From contig NZ_UUOC01000052.1 in assembly GCF_900590755.1 (NCBI RefSeq), positions 62,001-126,000 on the forward strand: 64,000 nucleotides of DNA, written 5' to 3'. Within the stretch, counting starts at the first letter, position 1, and the number at the start of each line of letters is the position of its first letter. A program made the position numbers and the translations under genes. Below the pieces are notes generated by a model. That model saw only the letters and a program-made list of their open reading frames with translations, did not search any database and was not told where the DNA came from. This document shows positions 26,988 through 34,578 of this stretch, piece after piece. This DNA is from Pseudomonas viridiflava. GTDB taxonomy: Bacteria; Pseudomonadota; Gammaproteobacteria; Pseudomonadales; Pseudomonadaceae.

Positions 26988-27288
26988 GGGGTCCGGCTCC
27001 TTGTTGAAACGCATGGCTGCCAGCTGAACTCCCGCACAGACGTAGGGCAATTCAGCTACTGCACTGCAAAATTCTGATTAATCTGTAAGAAATTGCCCGC
27101 TCCACGGGCTTTTGCAGGTTAACACTGCGCATTCATGGGTAAAGCCGGTGCAATATATGGAAACAGATAGACGCCGAGCGTGACGGCCCGGGGCCAGCAA
27201 GCGTCCCGATAACTGTTCATGCAACGCTTGAATCGATGAGCACCGCCATAAGGTGCAACCTCTGAACCGCCTTGATCGTGAGAACGCT
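26988..27288. other. Divergent promoter region with a small hairpin
   Basis: The 301-bp gap between two divergent genes is unusually AT-rich in its first half. GCCCG-N5-CGGGC followed by TTTT (27095-27113) is a weak terminator-like hairpin that no annotated upstream gene on the + strand would need. It could end a short untranslated RNA or be a leader structure. No ORF of substance is seen. Confidence 0.45.
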
Positions 27289-27774
27289 ATGGAACCCGGA
27301 AACGCCCAGCTGTCGATGACTGTATTGATGACACCGGACATGGCCAACTTCTCTGGCAACGTGCACGGTGGCACCCTGTTGAAGTATCTCGATGAAGTCG
27401 CTTACGCCTGCGCCAGCCGTTATGCGGGGCGTTACGTGGTGACGCTGTCGGTTGATCAGGTGATTTTTCGCGAACCGATTCACGTGGGTGAGTTGGTCAC
27501 TTTCCTGGCTTCGGTGAACTACACCGGCAACACGTCCATGGAAGTCGGCATCAAGGTGGTCACGGAAAACATCCGCGAGCGCTCGGTGCGCCACACCAAC
27601 AGCTGCTTCTTCACCATGGTTGCAGTGGATGATCAGCGCAAGCCGGCCAGCGTTCCGCCGCTGGAGCCGGAGAGCCTGGACGGCAAACGCCGCTACATCC
27701 AGGCCCAACAGCGCCGACAGATTCGCCAGGAGCTGGAAAAGCGTTATCAGGAAATCAAGGACGAGACGCTTTGA
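27289..27774 (+). CDS. Acyl-CoA thioesterase, hotdog fold (YciA/BFIT-like)
   Basis: A 161-residue cytoplasmic hotdog enzyme hydrolysing acyl-CoA. The family signature MANFSGNVHGGTLLKYLDEVAYACASRYAG (about 18-47) includes the N-x-H-G-G active loop and the helix with the catalytic acidic residue; VTLSVDQVIFREPIHVGE follows. A C-terminal basic helix (RRQIRQELEKRYQEIKDE) is typical of the hexameric forms. The frame is open 12 codons upstream, but ATG 27289 fits homologues. Chain-length preference cannot be told. It is divergent from the antiporter gene. Confidence 0.88.
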   Translation: MEPGNAQLSMTVLMTPDMANFSGNVHGGTLLKYLDEVAYACASRYAGRYVVTLSVDQVIFREPIHVGELVTFLASVNYTGNTSMEVGIKVVTENIRERSVRHTNSCFFTMVAVDDQRKPASVPPLEPESLDGKRRYIQAQQRRQIRQELEKRYQEIKDETL

Positions 27775-27795
27775 CCTAGAAGCTGACACCACACC

Positions 27796-27885
27796 CTGTA
27801 GGAGTGAGCTTGCTCGCGATGCTATTTACTTGCCGATAAATCATCGTCTGGCCTGACGCAATCGCGAGCAAGCTCACTCCTACAG
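27796..27885. repeat. REP pair, GAGCTTGCTCGCGAT type
   Basis: Arms CCTGTAGGAGTGAGCTTGCT and complement lie between the convergent thioesterase and pdxY genes. Confidence 0.85.
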
Positions 27886-27917
27886 AACGTATATTCAGTT
27901 GGGAACAGTGCAGACGA

Positions 27918-28784
27918 TTACAACCTAACCGCCTCAAACCTCACCCGAGGATGCGCGGTGCGGTCCTGGGCGCGGACCAGTTCCAGTTCGTAGCTGCCGC
28001 AGGCCTGGGTTTCCAGCAAGACTTCGTGAACCGCAGCGGCTGCAAACTCGAATGCTGCCACCAGATCATCCCCCAGCAGTACCCGAGCCAGGAACAGCCC
28101 CGACGTCAGGTCGCCCACACCCACTGGCTGGCGCGGAAAGGCCAGTAGCGGGCGGCGCAGGTGCCAGGTGGCATCGGCAGTCACCAGCAACATTTCGAAG
28201 CCTTCAGCAACCTTGCCGGGGTAATCCAGGTGTTTGATCACGATGGCTTTCGGCCCGCGCGCCAACAAAGCCCGAGCCATGGCCACGCAATCGCTCAGCG
28301 AGTCAGGCTTGCGACCGGAAAAACTGTCCAGCTCCAACTGGTTGGGGCACATGAAGTCCGCCACGGCAGCGGCTTCATCGAGCAGGAAATTGCTCACCTC
28401 AGCCGGCACGATGCAGCCCTTCTCCGGATGACCCATGACCGGGTCACACAGGTACAACGCATTCGGATTGGCCGCCTTGATCCGCGCCACGCCCTGCAGA
28501 ATCGCCCGCCCTTGCGCCGCGCTGCCCAAATAGCCGGACAACACCGCGTCGCAGTTGCCCAGCTCACCGATGGCGGCGATACCTTCGATCAGAGCAGGGA
28601 TCTGCTGAGGTGGCAGAACATCTCCCGCCCACTGTCGATATTGAGTGTGATTGGAGAACTGCACGGTGTTGAGCGGCCAGACATTGACCCCGACCCGCTG
28701 CATGGGGAACACCGCGGCGCTGTTGCCCGCATGGCCGAAAACCACATGGGACTGAATGGCGAGCAAATGAGGTGTACGTTTCAT
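27918..28784 (-). CDS. pdxY: Pyridoxal kinase PdxY
   Basis: A 288-residue ribokinase-like kinase that phosphorylates pyridoxal in the vitamin B6 salvage pathway. The opening LAIQSHVVFGHAGNSAAVFPMQRVG is diagnostic for PdxY/PdxK; a CDPVMGH segment near 128 and the C-terminal anion-hole region GVGDLTSGLFLARVLLG (about 220-236) give the ATP and catalytic-Asp elements. ATG 28784 is chosen over an upstream ATG because AGGA stands 9 bases before it. It is divergent from a DUF3301 gene. Confidence 0.93.
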   Translation of the reverse strand: MKRTPHLLAIQSHVVFGHAGNSAAVFPMQRVGVNVWPLNTVQFSNHTQYRQWAGDVLPPQQIPALIEGIAAIGELGNCDAVLSGYLGSAAQGRAILQGVARIKAANPNALYLCDPVMGHPEKGCIVPAEVSNFLLDEAAAVADFMCPNQLELDSFSGRKPDSLSDCVAMARALLARGPKAIVIKHLDYPGKVAEGFEMLLVTADATWHLRRPLLAFPRQPVGVGDLTSGLFLARVLLGDDLVAAFEFAAAAVHEVLLETQACGSYELELVRAQDRTAHPRVRFEAVRL

Positions 28785-28897
28785 CAAGGGATCCTGAACA
28801 CGATGCAAATGCAGTAGTGAGAAATTTAAGTCGCGCAGTATGGCTGGAAATCCTCGGAGACAGTTAAGCTGGTGGCACTTTGTTGGAGTACCTGCTC

Positions 28898-29290
28898 ATG
28901 CTGACCCTGGGAAACATGTTCGTCCTGATGTTGTTCGCCACCGGTGGCGCCTGGTGGTGGCATTCCCATGGGCTGCGCGAGCGTGCGCTGGAGCGGGTCA
29001 AGCAGCATTGCGCCCGGCTGGATCTGGAGCTGCTGGACGGCAACGTCGCCCTGCGCAAGCTCACCTTTGCTCGCGATACCCAGGGCCGCAAGCGTCTGGC
29101 TCGGGTCTACAACTTCGAGTTCACGGTGACGGGCGAGCAACGCCATCCGGGCACGATCACCATGTTCGGCGCCCACAGCGCCCAGATCGAACTGGCGCCC
29201 TACCCGTTCGAAATGAAAACGCCACCGCCCACTGCCGAAATCATCCAGCTGAGCCAGTGGCGTCAGGAACATAACAAGTGGAAGCAGTGA
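28898..29290 (+). CDS. DUF3301 family small membrane-anchored protein
   Basis: A 130-residue protein beginning with one hydrophobic anchor (NMFVLMLFATGGAWWWHSHG) followed by a charged cytoplasmic or periplasmic domain with KQHCARLDLELLDGNVALRKL. The order single TM, LDxELLDxxVAL, then RYDFEFTxxGxxR-like (here VYNFEFTVTGEQR) matches DUF3301. TTG 28880 would add six residues, but GGAG at 28884-28887 fits ATG 28898. Function is unknown. In many Pseudomonas it lies near pdxY (from memory), as here. Confidence 0.8.
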   Translation: MLTLGNMFVLMLFATGGAWWWHSHGLRERALERVKQHCARLDLELLDGNVALRKLTFARDTQGRKRLARVYNFEFTVTGEQRHPGTITMFGAHSAQIELAPYPFEMKTPPPTAEIIQLSQWRQEHNKWKQ

Positions 29291-29323
29291 GAGCGCCACG
29301 TTGTGACGCTGAATGTACCGGTG

Positions 29324-29432
29324 TGTAGGAGTGAGCTTGCTCGCGATAAAGTCGAAACGACTTTCCTGCAATATTGAAACAGCTTTTTTACGACTGCTTC
29401 GCAGCCGATCGCGAGCAAGCTCACTCCTACAG
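29324..29432. repeat. REP pair, GAGCTTGCTCGCGAT type, long core
   Basis: Arms TGTAGGAGTGAGCTTGCTCG and complement are separated by a longer core that itself contains AAGTCGAAACGACTT-like symmetry. It lies between the convergent DUF3301 and COG0523 genes. Confidence 0.8.
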
Positions 29433-29476
29433 GACCCATGTTTGTCGCGCGCTGGGCATAGGGCAGAGTGTCTTTG

Positions 29477-30451
29477 CTAGAACACGCAGGCCGTCAGCTC
29501 CGCCTGCAACTGAGCCTCATCCTGCCGCTCGGCAAAGATCAGCTCCAGCCGCGAATCCTTGCGCCATTCGCTGGCTTGCCAGTTCAACGCAGCCCCCTCC
29601 AGCGCATTACCCGAAATCCAACCTTCTTCGCTGTGGATAACCAGCTTGGCGCGGCGCCAGTCCATGCCCTGCAGCCAGGTTTCAATACGCTCCCGCGAAA
29701 AGCGCTGACTCGGGTGCCAGCGCCAGCCAATGCTCCAACCCTCCTGTTGCGATTGGCTCAGGCAGATGGGCTGGCGGGGGTCGGTCCAGATAGCCGGGAT
29801 TGTCGCCAGGCTCCTGGGCAAGGCCAGCGTGTCCACAGCTGAGCCATCCGCAGCCCCGCTCAATAGCGCACCCGGCAGATCAGCCAGCGGCAGCACGCCT
29901 TGTTCAGTCCAGAACAGCTCACTTTCAACGGGCAAGCCGTCAGCGATCTGCTGACGTATGGGTGCATCCAGACTCGCTGACTTGTTCAGCACCAGCAACC
30001 CGGCCTGAGCCAAGGCTGATTGCTGGCTCGGCGCCAAGGCTTTGCCCGCCGCCAAGGCCATGGCGTTCAGCACCATGACGCTGGGCTGCACGGTGAGCAC
30101 GCCCAGCCATGGCGGCTGGTTCAGTTGTTCGATCAGTTGCGCGGGATGCCCCAGGCCCGACGGTTCGATGAACAACCGATGAGGCCTGGCTTTGCGCAAC
30201 AGACGACCCAGCCCGACCTGAAACGGCGCGCCGTTGACGCAACACAGGCAACCGCCAGCCACTTCACCAAGTGCGATACCATCGGCGCCGGTGGTCAGCA
30301 GCGCGGCATCCAGGCCAATCTGACCAAATTCATTGATCAGGATCGCCCAGCGCTCATCCGCCGGTTTCTGAGCCAGCAGGTGTTTGATAAGGCTGGTCTT
30401 GCCTGCGCCCAACGGTCCGCCGATGACGTGGGTAGGAATGTTCTGCAGCAT
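29477..30451 (-). CDS. COG0523 (CobW/ZigA-like) metallochaperone GTPase
   Basis: A 324-residue G3E GTPase. Walker A GGPLGAGKTSL spans 11-21; the metal-binding CxCC motif is GGCLCCVN near residues 66-73; IEPSGLGHP is the switch region; the NKxD-like NKSA element (about 156) is atypical. The C-terminal CobW_C domain is short. COG0523 proteins load or allocate zinc, cobalt or nickel; proximity to a Zur-controlled locus points to zinc. Its start codon is only 11 bp from the divergent gene's start, and no Shine-Dalgarno sequence is evident. Confidence 0.85.
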   Translation of the reverse strand: MLQNIPTHVIGGPLGAGKTSLIKHLLAQKPADERWAILINEFGQIGLDAALLTTGADGIALGEVAGGCLCCVNGAPFQVGLGRLLRKARPHRLFIEPSGLGHPAQLIEQLNQPPWLGVLTVQPSVMVLNAMALAAGKALAPSQQSALAQAGLLVLNKSASLDAPIRQQIADGLPVESELFWTEQGVLPLADLPGALLSGAADGSAVDTLALPRSLATIPAIWTDPRQPICLSQSQQEGWSIGWRWHPSQRFSRERIETWLQGMDWRRAKLVIHSEEGWISGNALEGAALNWQASEWRKDSRLELIFAERQDEAQLQAELTACVF

Positions 30452-30462
30452 ATGGGTCGCTT

Positions 30463-30840
30463 ATGAGGGTCGTGTTGAAAACCGGGATCGTATTCAGTCT
30501 GCCGCTGTTGCTGGCGATGATTTCAGGCCAAGTGTGGGCCGAGGCGTGTCTGGTGCATAGCCAGGCCGAGCGGTTGGACGTCAAAGTCTGCCAGCAAAAC
30601 CGGACGATTCCGGCGAAGCTGTTCCACGACGGCTTCTGCAAGCCGGAGCTGGCCGGGCAGAAAACCGAAGTGACCTTCATGGAACAATGCCCGACGGGCG
30701 CTTTCGGCGTGTGCAGCAACGCGCTGGTCGCCAATATGCCTTATCGCGAAGATATCCACTATTACGGCATTGCCAGCGATGCGGCTTATCTCAAACCGTT
30801 TTGTGAGGGGCAGAGTCAGGGGAAGTGGCTGAAGCCATGA
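30463..30840 (+). CDS. Small exported cysteine-containing protein, 125 aa
   Basis: A signal peptide (TGIVFSLPLLLAMISGQVWA, cleavage after about residue 26) is followed by a domain of about 99 residues with six cysteines (ACLVH, VCQQN, GFCKP, EQCPT, GVCSN, PFCEG), so disulfides in the periplasm are likely. ATG 30463 is the longest start; GAGG at 30464-30467 would better serve GTG 30472 or TTG 30475, which still leave a good signal peptide. Family not recognised. It sits head to head with a COG0523 GTPase, which suggests a metal-related role, but this is inference. Confidence 0.65.
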   Translation: MRVVLKTGIVFSLPLLLAMISGQVWAEACLVHSQAERLDVKVCQQNRTIPAKLFHDGFCKPELAGQKTEVTFMEQCPTGAFGVCSNALVANMPYREDIHYYGIASDAAYLKPFCEGQSQGKWLKP

Positions 30841-30850
30841 CGCTTGCTCA

Positions 30851-30937
30851 GTAGGAGCGCGCTTGCCCGCGATTGCGGTGGGTCAGGCAATTAGATTTTG
30901 GCTGATACGCTGCAATCGCGGGCAAGCGCGCTCCTAC
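30851..30937. repeat. REP pair, GCGCTTGCCCGCGAT type
   Basis: Arms GTAGGAGCGCGCTTGCCCGC and complement lie between the small exported protein and the convergent DUF1826 gene. Confidence 0.85.
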
Positions 30938-30950
30938 GGAAACCACAGCT

Positions 30951-31604
30951 TCACCCCAACCAATCCAGACTCAACAACAACCGTCGTTCATCCCGCCTGG
31001 GCTGCGGTGAGCGGTGGATCAGCCCGTGGCCTTCGTTGCCGATCCAGCGTTCGCCCTTGAGCAGCGCCACGTCGCCGCAGTTGATCTGCTGAATCTTCAT
31101 GAAGTCTTGCGGCTCGGCATGCGGGTTGCCCAGTTGGCTGCGGTCCATCGCGCCTTCCTTGAGCCACTGGCTGCCGATGCCCGCGTAGGTGGTGATCAAT
31201 CGAATCGGCACATGATCCACATGAAAGCGCGGGCACATGGCCTTATCCAAAACCCGCAAGCGTACGCCAATACACTTCGCGCCCAACAGGCAGGCATAAG
31301 CACTGATCAACCAGGCAACGTCTGCGATAAAGCCCGTATAGCCTTCAAGGTCAGCATAAGCCGAAGCAAACCCTTTAAGCTCGGGCAGGCTGTCGTCTTC
31401 ATTGATTTCCAGGGTCAGGGACTCAGCCAGCGGCTCGTTCAGCGCCAGCAACAGCATGCCGAAATCTTCGATGTGCGCCGGTAACTGCCGCTGCCAGATC
31501 GCCAGATTCACATCGTCTTCCAGCACATGGCTGAGGATGGCGGGCGTGGCGCCTTGAACCTGACGGACCAGCGGCCGCCAGCGAGTCGAAGGTGCCAGCA
31601 TCAC
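30951..31604 (-). CDS. DUF1826 domain protein, zinc-locus associated
   Basis: A 217-residue cytoplasmic protein matching DUF1826: the late core CPRFHVDHVPIRLITTYAG with conserved His and Arg, then GDVALLKGERW and GLIHRSP near the end, which resembles a 2-oxoglutarate/Fe-dioxygenase-like barrel pattern (HxD early, distal H-RSP). Function is unknown. Its start overlaps the stop of the upstream COG0523 gene by four bases, so it is translationally coupled, a partnership seen in zinc-responsive clusters. It should be expressed under the same Zur box. Confidence 0.78.
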   Translation of the reverse strand: MMLAPSTRWRPLVRQVQGATPAILSHVLEDDVNLAIWQRQLPAHIEDFGMLLLALNEPLAESLTLEINEDDSLPELKGFASAYADLEGYTGFIADVAWLISAYACLLGAKCIGVRLRVLDKAMCPRFHVDHVPIRLITTYAGIGSQWLKEGAMDRSQLGNPHAEPQDFMKIQQINCGDVALLKGERWIGNEGHGLIHRSPQPRRDERRLLLSLDWLG

Positions 31605-32809
31605 GCCGCCTCCTCTTCATGCCACGGGCCGAACGGGTCCGGCAGCAAGCGCCAGGCTTCACTGCCGATGGCCATTTCCGCGTCAGTCAGCAGGCAGTTA
31701 TCCAGCTCGGCAGTGAGCTGGGCGAAGTCGATGTTCTGCCCGATGAAGACCAGCTCCTGACGGCAATCACCGGTTTGCGACGACCAGTTGCTGCGGATTG
31801 CACTCACGCTCTCGTCGTCTTCAGGCCAGTGAGCCTTGGGCACGAAGCGCCACCAGCGCCCGGCGAAACCATGACGCATCAAGCCGCCCGCCTGGGACCA
31901 GCTGCCAGCGTCCTGATGTTTGCTGGCCAACCAGAAAAAGCCCTTGGAGCGCAGCAGCTTGCCATTGGTCCATTCGCGATCGATGAAGCTGAAAAAACGC
32001 TCCGGGTGAAACGGTCGACGCGCGCGATACGCCGTGGATGCGATGCCATATTCCTCAGTCTCCGGTACGTGGTCACCGCGCAATTCCTTGAGCCAGCCGG
32101 GCGCCTGCGAAGCGCGCTCAAAATCAAAGCGGCCAGTGTTGAGGATCTTCGCCAAAGGCACCTCGCCCATCACCATCGGCACGATGTCTGCCTGGGTGTT
32201 GAGGCGCTGCAAAATGGCGATCAGTTCCTCGCGCTCGCTAGAGCTGATCAAGTCGATTTTGCTGACCAGAATCACGTCAGCGAACTCGATCTGCTCGATC
32301 AGCAAATCGGTGATCGAGCGTTCGTCTTCTTCGCCCAAGGTTTCGCCACGGGTAGCAAGGCTTTCGGCGGCCTGGTAATCGAGCAGGAAATTCACCCCGT
32401 CGACCACCGTGACCATGGTGTCCAGCCGCGCCATGTCAGCCAGGCTTTTGCCCGACTCGTCGCGAAAAGTGAAGGTCTCGGCAACTGGCAAAGGTTCGGA
32501 GATGCCCGTGGATTCGATCAGTAGATAATCGAAGCGCCCGTCCTGGGCCAGACGGCTGACCTCTTCCAGCAAGTCTTCGCGCAGGGTGCAGCAAATGCAG
32601 CCATTGCTCATCTCGATGAGTTTTTCTTCGGAGCGGTTCAGGCTGACATCACGCTGGACTTCGCTGCCATCGATGTTGATTTCGCTCATATCGTTAACGA
32701 TCACGGCGACTTTCAGATTGTCGCGGTTGCGCAAAACGTAATTGAGCAGTGTGCTTTTGCCTGCGCCGAGAAAGCCGGACAGCACAGTTACAGGAAGACG
32801 GTTTGGCAT
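31601..32809 (-). CDS. zigA: ZigA-type COG0523 zinc metallochaperone GTPase
   Basis: A 402-residue G3E GTPase of the longer ZigA/YciC-like class. It has Walker A SGFLGAGKSTLLN (about 10-22), the CxCC metal motif NGCICCTLREDL near 70, ESTGISEPLPVAETF, SKIDLIS as the base-specificity element and a full CobW_C domain. ATG 32809 starts the family-typical MPNRLPVTVL; a second ATG four codons upstream is possible. It is divergent from folE2 across a perfect Zur palindrome, so it is expected to be induced by zinc starvation and to hand zinc to client enzymes. Coupled to DUF1826. Confidence 0.9.
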   Translation of the reverse strand: MPNRLPVTVLSGFLGAGKSTLLNYVLRNRDNLKVAVIVNDMSEINIDGSEVQRDVSLNRSEEKLIEMSNGCICCTLREDLLEEVSRLAQDGRFDYLLIESTGISEPLPVAETFTFRDESGKSLADMARLDTMVTVVDGVNFLLDYQAAESLATRGETLGEEDERSITDLLIEQIEFADVILVSKIDLISSSEREELIAILQRLNTQADIVPMVMGEVPLAKILNTGRFDFERASQAPGWLKELRGDHVPETEEYGIASTAYRARRPFHPERFFSFIDREWTNGKLLRSKGFFWLASKHQDAGSWSQAGGLMRHGFAGRWWRFVPKAHWPEDDESVSAIRSNWSSQTGDCRQELVFIGQNIDFAQLTAELDNCLLTDAEMAIGSEAWRLLPDPFGPWHEEEAA

Positions 32810-32901
32810 CGGGATTCTCATCAGCCTCACGGGCTTGTTTAGCAAGGTTCAGGACCTTGTCGTATGGATGGCAGCAGCAGCCAGGTGCATCGCCGTTTTA
32901 T

Positions 32902-32914
32902 GTTATAGTATAAC
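32902..32914. promoter_or_regulatory. Zur box, perfect palindrome
   Basis: GTTATAGTATAAC, extended by one base each side to TGTTATAGTATAACA, matches the gamma-proteobacterial Zur consensus (GTTATA-N-TATAAC). It lies in the 143-bp divergent region, 38 bp before folE2 and 92 bp before zigA, so one site can repress both. Confidence 0.88.
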
Positions 32915-32952
32915 AATGCGTGATTGCCAATGCTTCGATGAGGATTTTTGTA

Positions 32953-33840
32953 ATGAATATTTCGACACTTCCCGACGTAGCGGCGCAAAACGCTCACGAG
33001 ACGCTGCAGCTGGACTGGGTGGGCATGTGCGGCATTGCGCTGCCCGTGCTGGTTGACGGTCAACGTGTCCAAGCCAAAGTGGATGCGGGGGTGAGCCTGG
33101 ATGATGGGATATCGCGGGGGATTCACATGTCGCGCCTGTACCTGGCGCTGGAGCTGCTTGAATCCAGATCGCTCAATCCAGCCCTGCTTTGCCAGCTATT
33201 GCAGCGTTTTCTCGACACTCATGAAGGGCTTTCGCAGAACGCATACGTCACCATCCATGCCGAATTACTGCTGAAAAGAGCGGCTTTGATCAGCCCGCTG
33301 GCAGGCTGGAAATCCTATCCAATCAGTATCTTGGCGAGCATTAAAAGTGGAGTGTTCCACGTGGAACTAAAAGTTGACGTGGCTTACTCATCGACCTGCC
33401 CTTGCTCGGCAGCGCTGTCCCGGCAATTGATACAGGAAAAATTTACCGCCGACTTCGCCGATAGCACGCTGGAATATGCAGCCGTTTACAAGTGGCTTGG
33501 CAGCGCCAATGGCATCGTGGCAACGCCCCACAGCCAACGCAGCACCGCGCACGCTCATGTGCAACTCGACAAGTTTTCACAGACGTTGCCGATTGCCGAG
33601 CTAATCGACCAAGTTGAAGCCGCGCTAGGAACGGCCGTGCAAACAGCAGTCAAACGTGCCGACGAACAAGCCTTCGCATTGGCGAACGGGCAGAACCTGA
33701 TGTTTTGTGAAGACGCAGCCAGACGGGTGCACGGCGCTCTCAGGCAGAACGCTTGGGTGACCGGTTTCGATGTGAGAGTGGTGCATGCCGAAAGTCTCCA
33801 CGCCCACGATGCCGTGGCTCACAGCAACTGGCGTGGATAA
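32953..33840 (+). CDS. folE2: GTP cyclohydrolase FolE2 (type IB)
   Basis: A 295-residue enzyme making 7,8-dihydroneopterin triphosphate from GTP, the first folate step. FolE2 works with metals other than zinc and replaces zinc-dependent FolE during zinc starvation. The family core VDVAYSSTCPCSAALS contains the active-site cysteine; the opening LDWVGMCGIALPV and the RxHGAL region are also typical. AGGA precedes ATG 32953 by 8 bases. The adjacent Zur box gives a direct reason for its presence in this locus. Confidence 0.93.
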   Translation: MNISTLPDVAAQNAHETLQLDWVGMCGIALPVLVDGQRVQAKVDAGVSLDDGISRGIHMSRLYLALELLESRSLNPALLCQLLQRFLDTHEGLSQNAYVTIHAELLLKRAALISPLAGWKSYPISILASIKSGVFHVELKVDVAYSSTCPCSAALSRQLIQEKFTADFADSTLEYAAVYKWLGSANGIVATPHSQRSTAHAHVQLDKFSQTLPIAELIDQVEAALGTAVQTAVKRADEQAFALANGQNLMFCEDAARRVHGALRQNAWVTGFDVRVVHAESLHAHDAVAHSNWRG

Positions 33841-33886
33841 CGGCTGAATAGCCGGTTCTGACCAGGGCGATCAGAACCGTGGAACA

Positions 33887-34420
33887 TCAAGTACGAGGTT
33901 GAACCGCGCCGCACTGTTGACCCAGCCATACGGCCCGGGTGTCCATGCTGCCCTTCTGCTGCTGGCCAGTGGCGTTGAACGTGCCGATCACATTGGTCGT
34001 GAATTCCCGATCACTCAGGAACTGCGCCTGACCATTGCCTTGGGCCTTTGGACAGCTGAAGGTGAACTTCCAGTTCTTGCCATTGCGGTCGGTGATGCGC
34101 TGAGTGCAGCCCGACTTTGGGTCAGTCAGCGGGATGTCATCGCTCTTCACCTGTGCCTGGGTGAGGCAGAAACGCACACCCTTGCCGCCAAGGGTCACGC
34201 CCTGATTCTTCAGGTTCTGCTCAACCATAGCGCGCTGCTCAGGCGGCAGGTTATTGAGCTGACCAAGGATCATCTGCAAATCCGGCATGGCTTGCCCGTC
34301 CACCTGCATGTTGCTGGAGGTCAGCTCCCACAAGCCGGGTTGCAGCATCTGCGCCTGAGCAAACGGCGCAACCAGACAGCACATCAATGCGAAGGTGGCA
34401 CTCTTAACGGGGAGCTTCAT
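33887..34420 (-). CDS. DUF3617 family periplasmic protein
   Basis: A 177-residue exported protein. The signal peptide KLPVKSATFALMCCLVAPFAQAQ (cleavage near 23) is followed by MLQPGLWELTSSNMQVDGQ, the DUF3617 opening, and paired cysteines (FCLTQ, SGCTQ, FSCPK, QQCGA). AAGGA is 7 bases before ATG 34420. The function of the family is unknown. It converges on folE2 and has no visible link to zinc. Confidence 0.8.
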   Translation of the reverse strand: MKLPVKSATFALMCCLVAPFAQAQMLQPGLWELTSSNMQVDGQAMPDLQMILGQLNNLPPEQRAMVEQNLKNQGVTLGGKGVRFCLTQAQVKSDDIPLTDPKSGCTQRITDRNGKNWKFTFSCPKAQGNGQAQFLSDREFTTNVIGTFNATGQQQKGSMDTRAVWLGQQCGAVQPRT

Positions 34421-34578
34421 TTCGTAATCCTTGTTCACGTTACGGACAGGGGCAGCCAGATGCAGCCGCCGACAATGAGCCTTAGACGACAGAACCTCTC
34501 GCCAGTTGCACCGCTAATAAAATAGCGACAATCCGGGTCTGCTGTGGTCTGTTAAGCAGGTCAGGAGAGAGGTTACGC

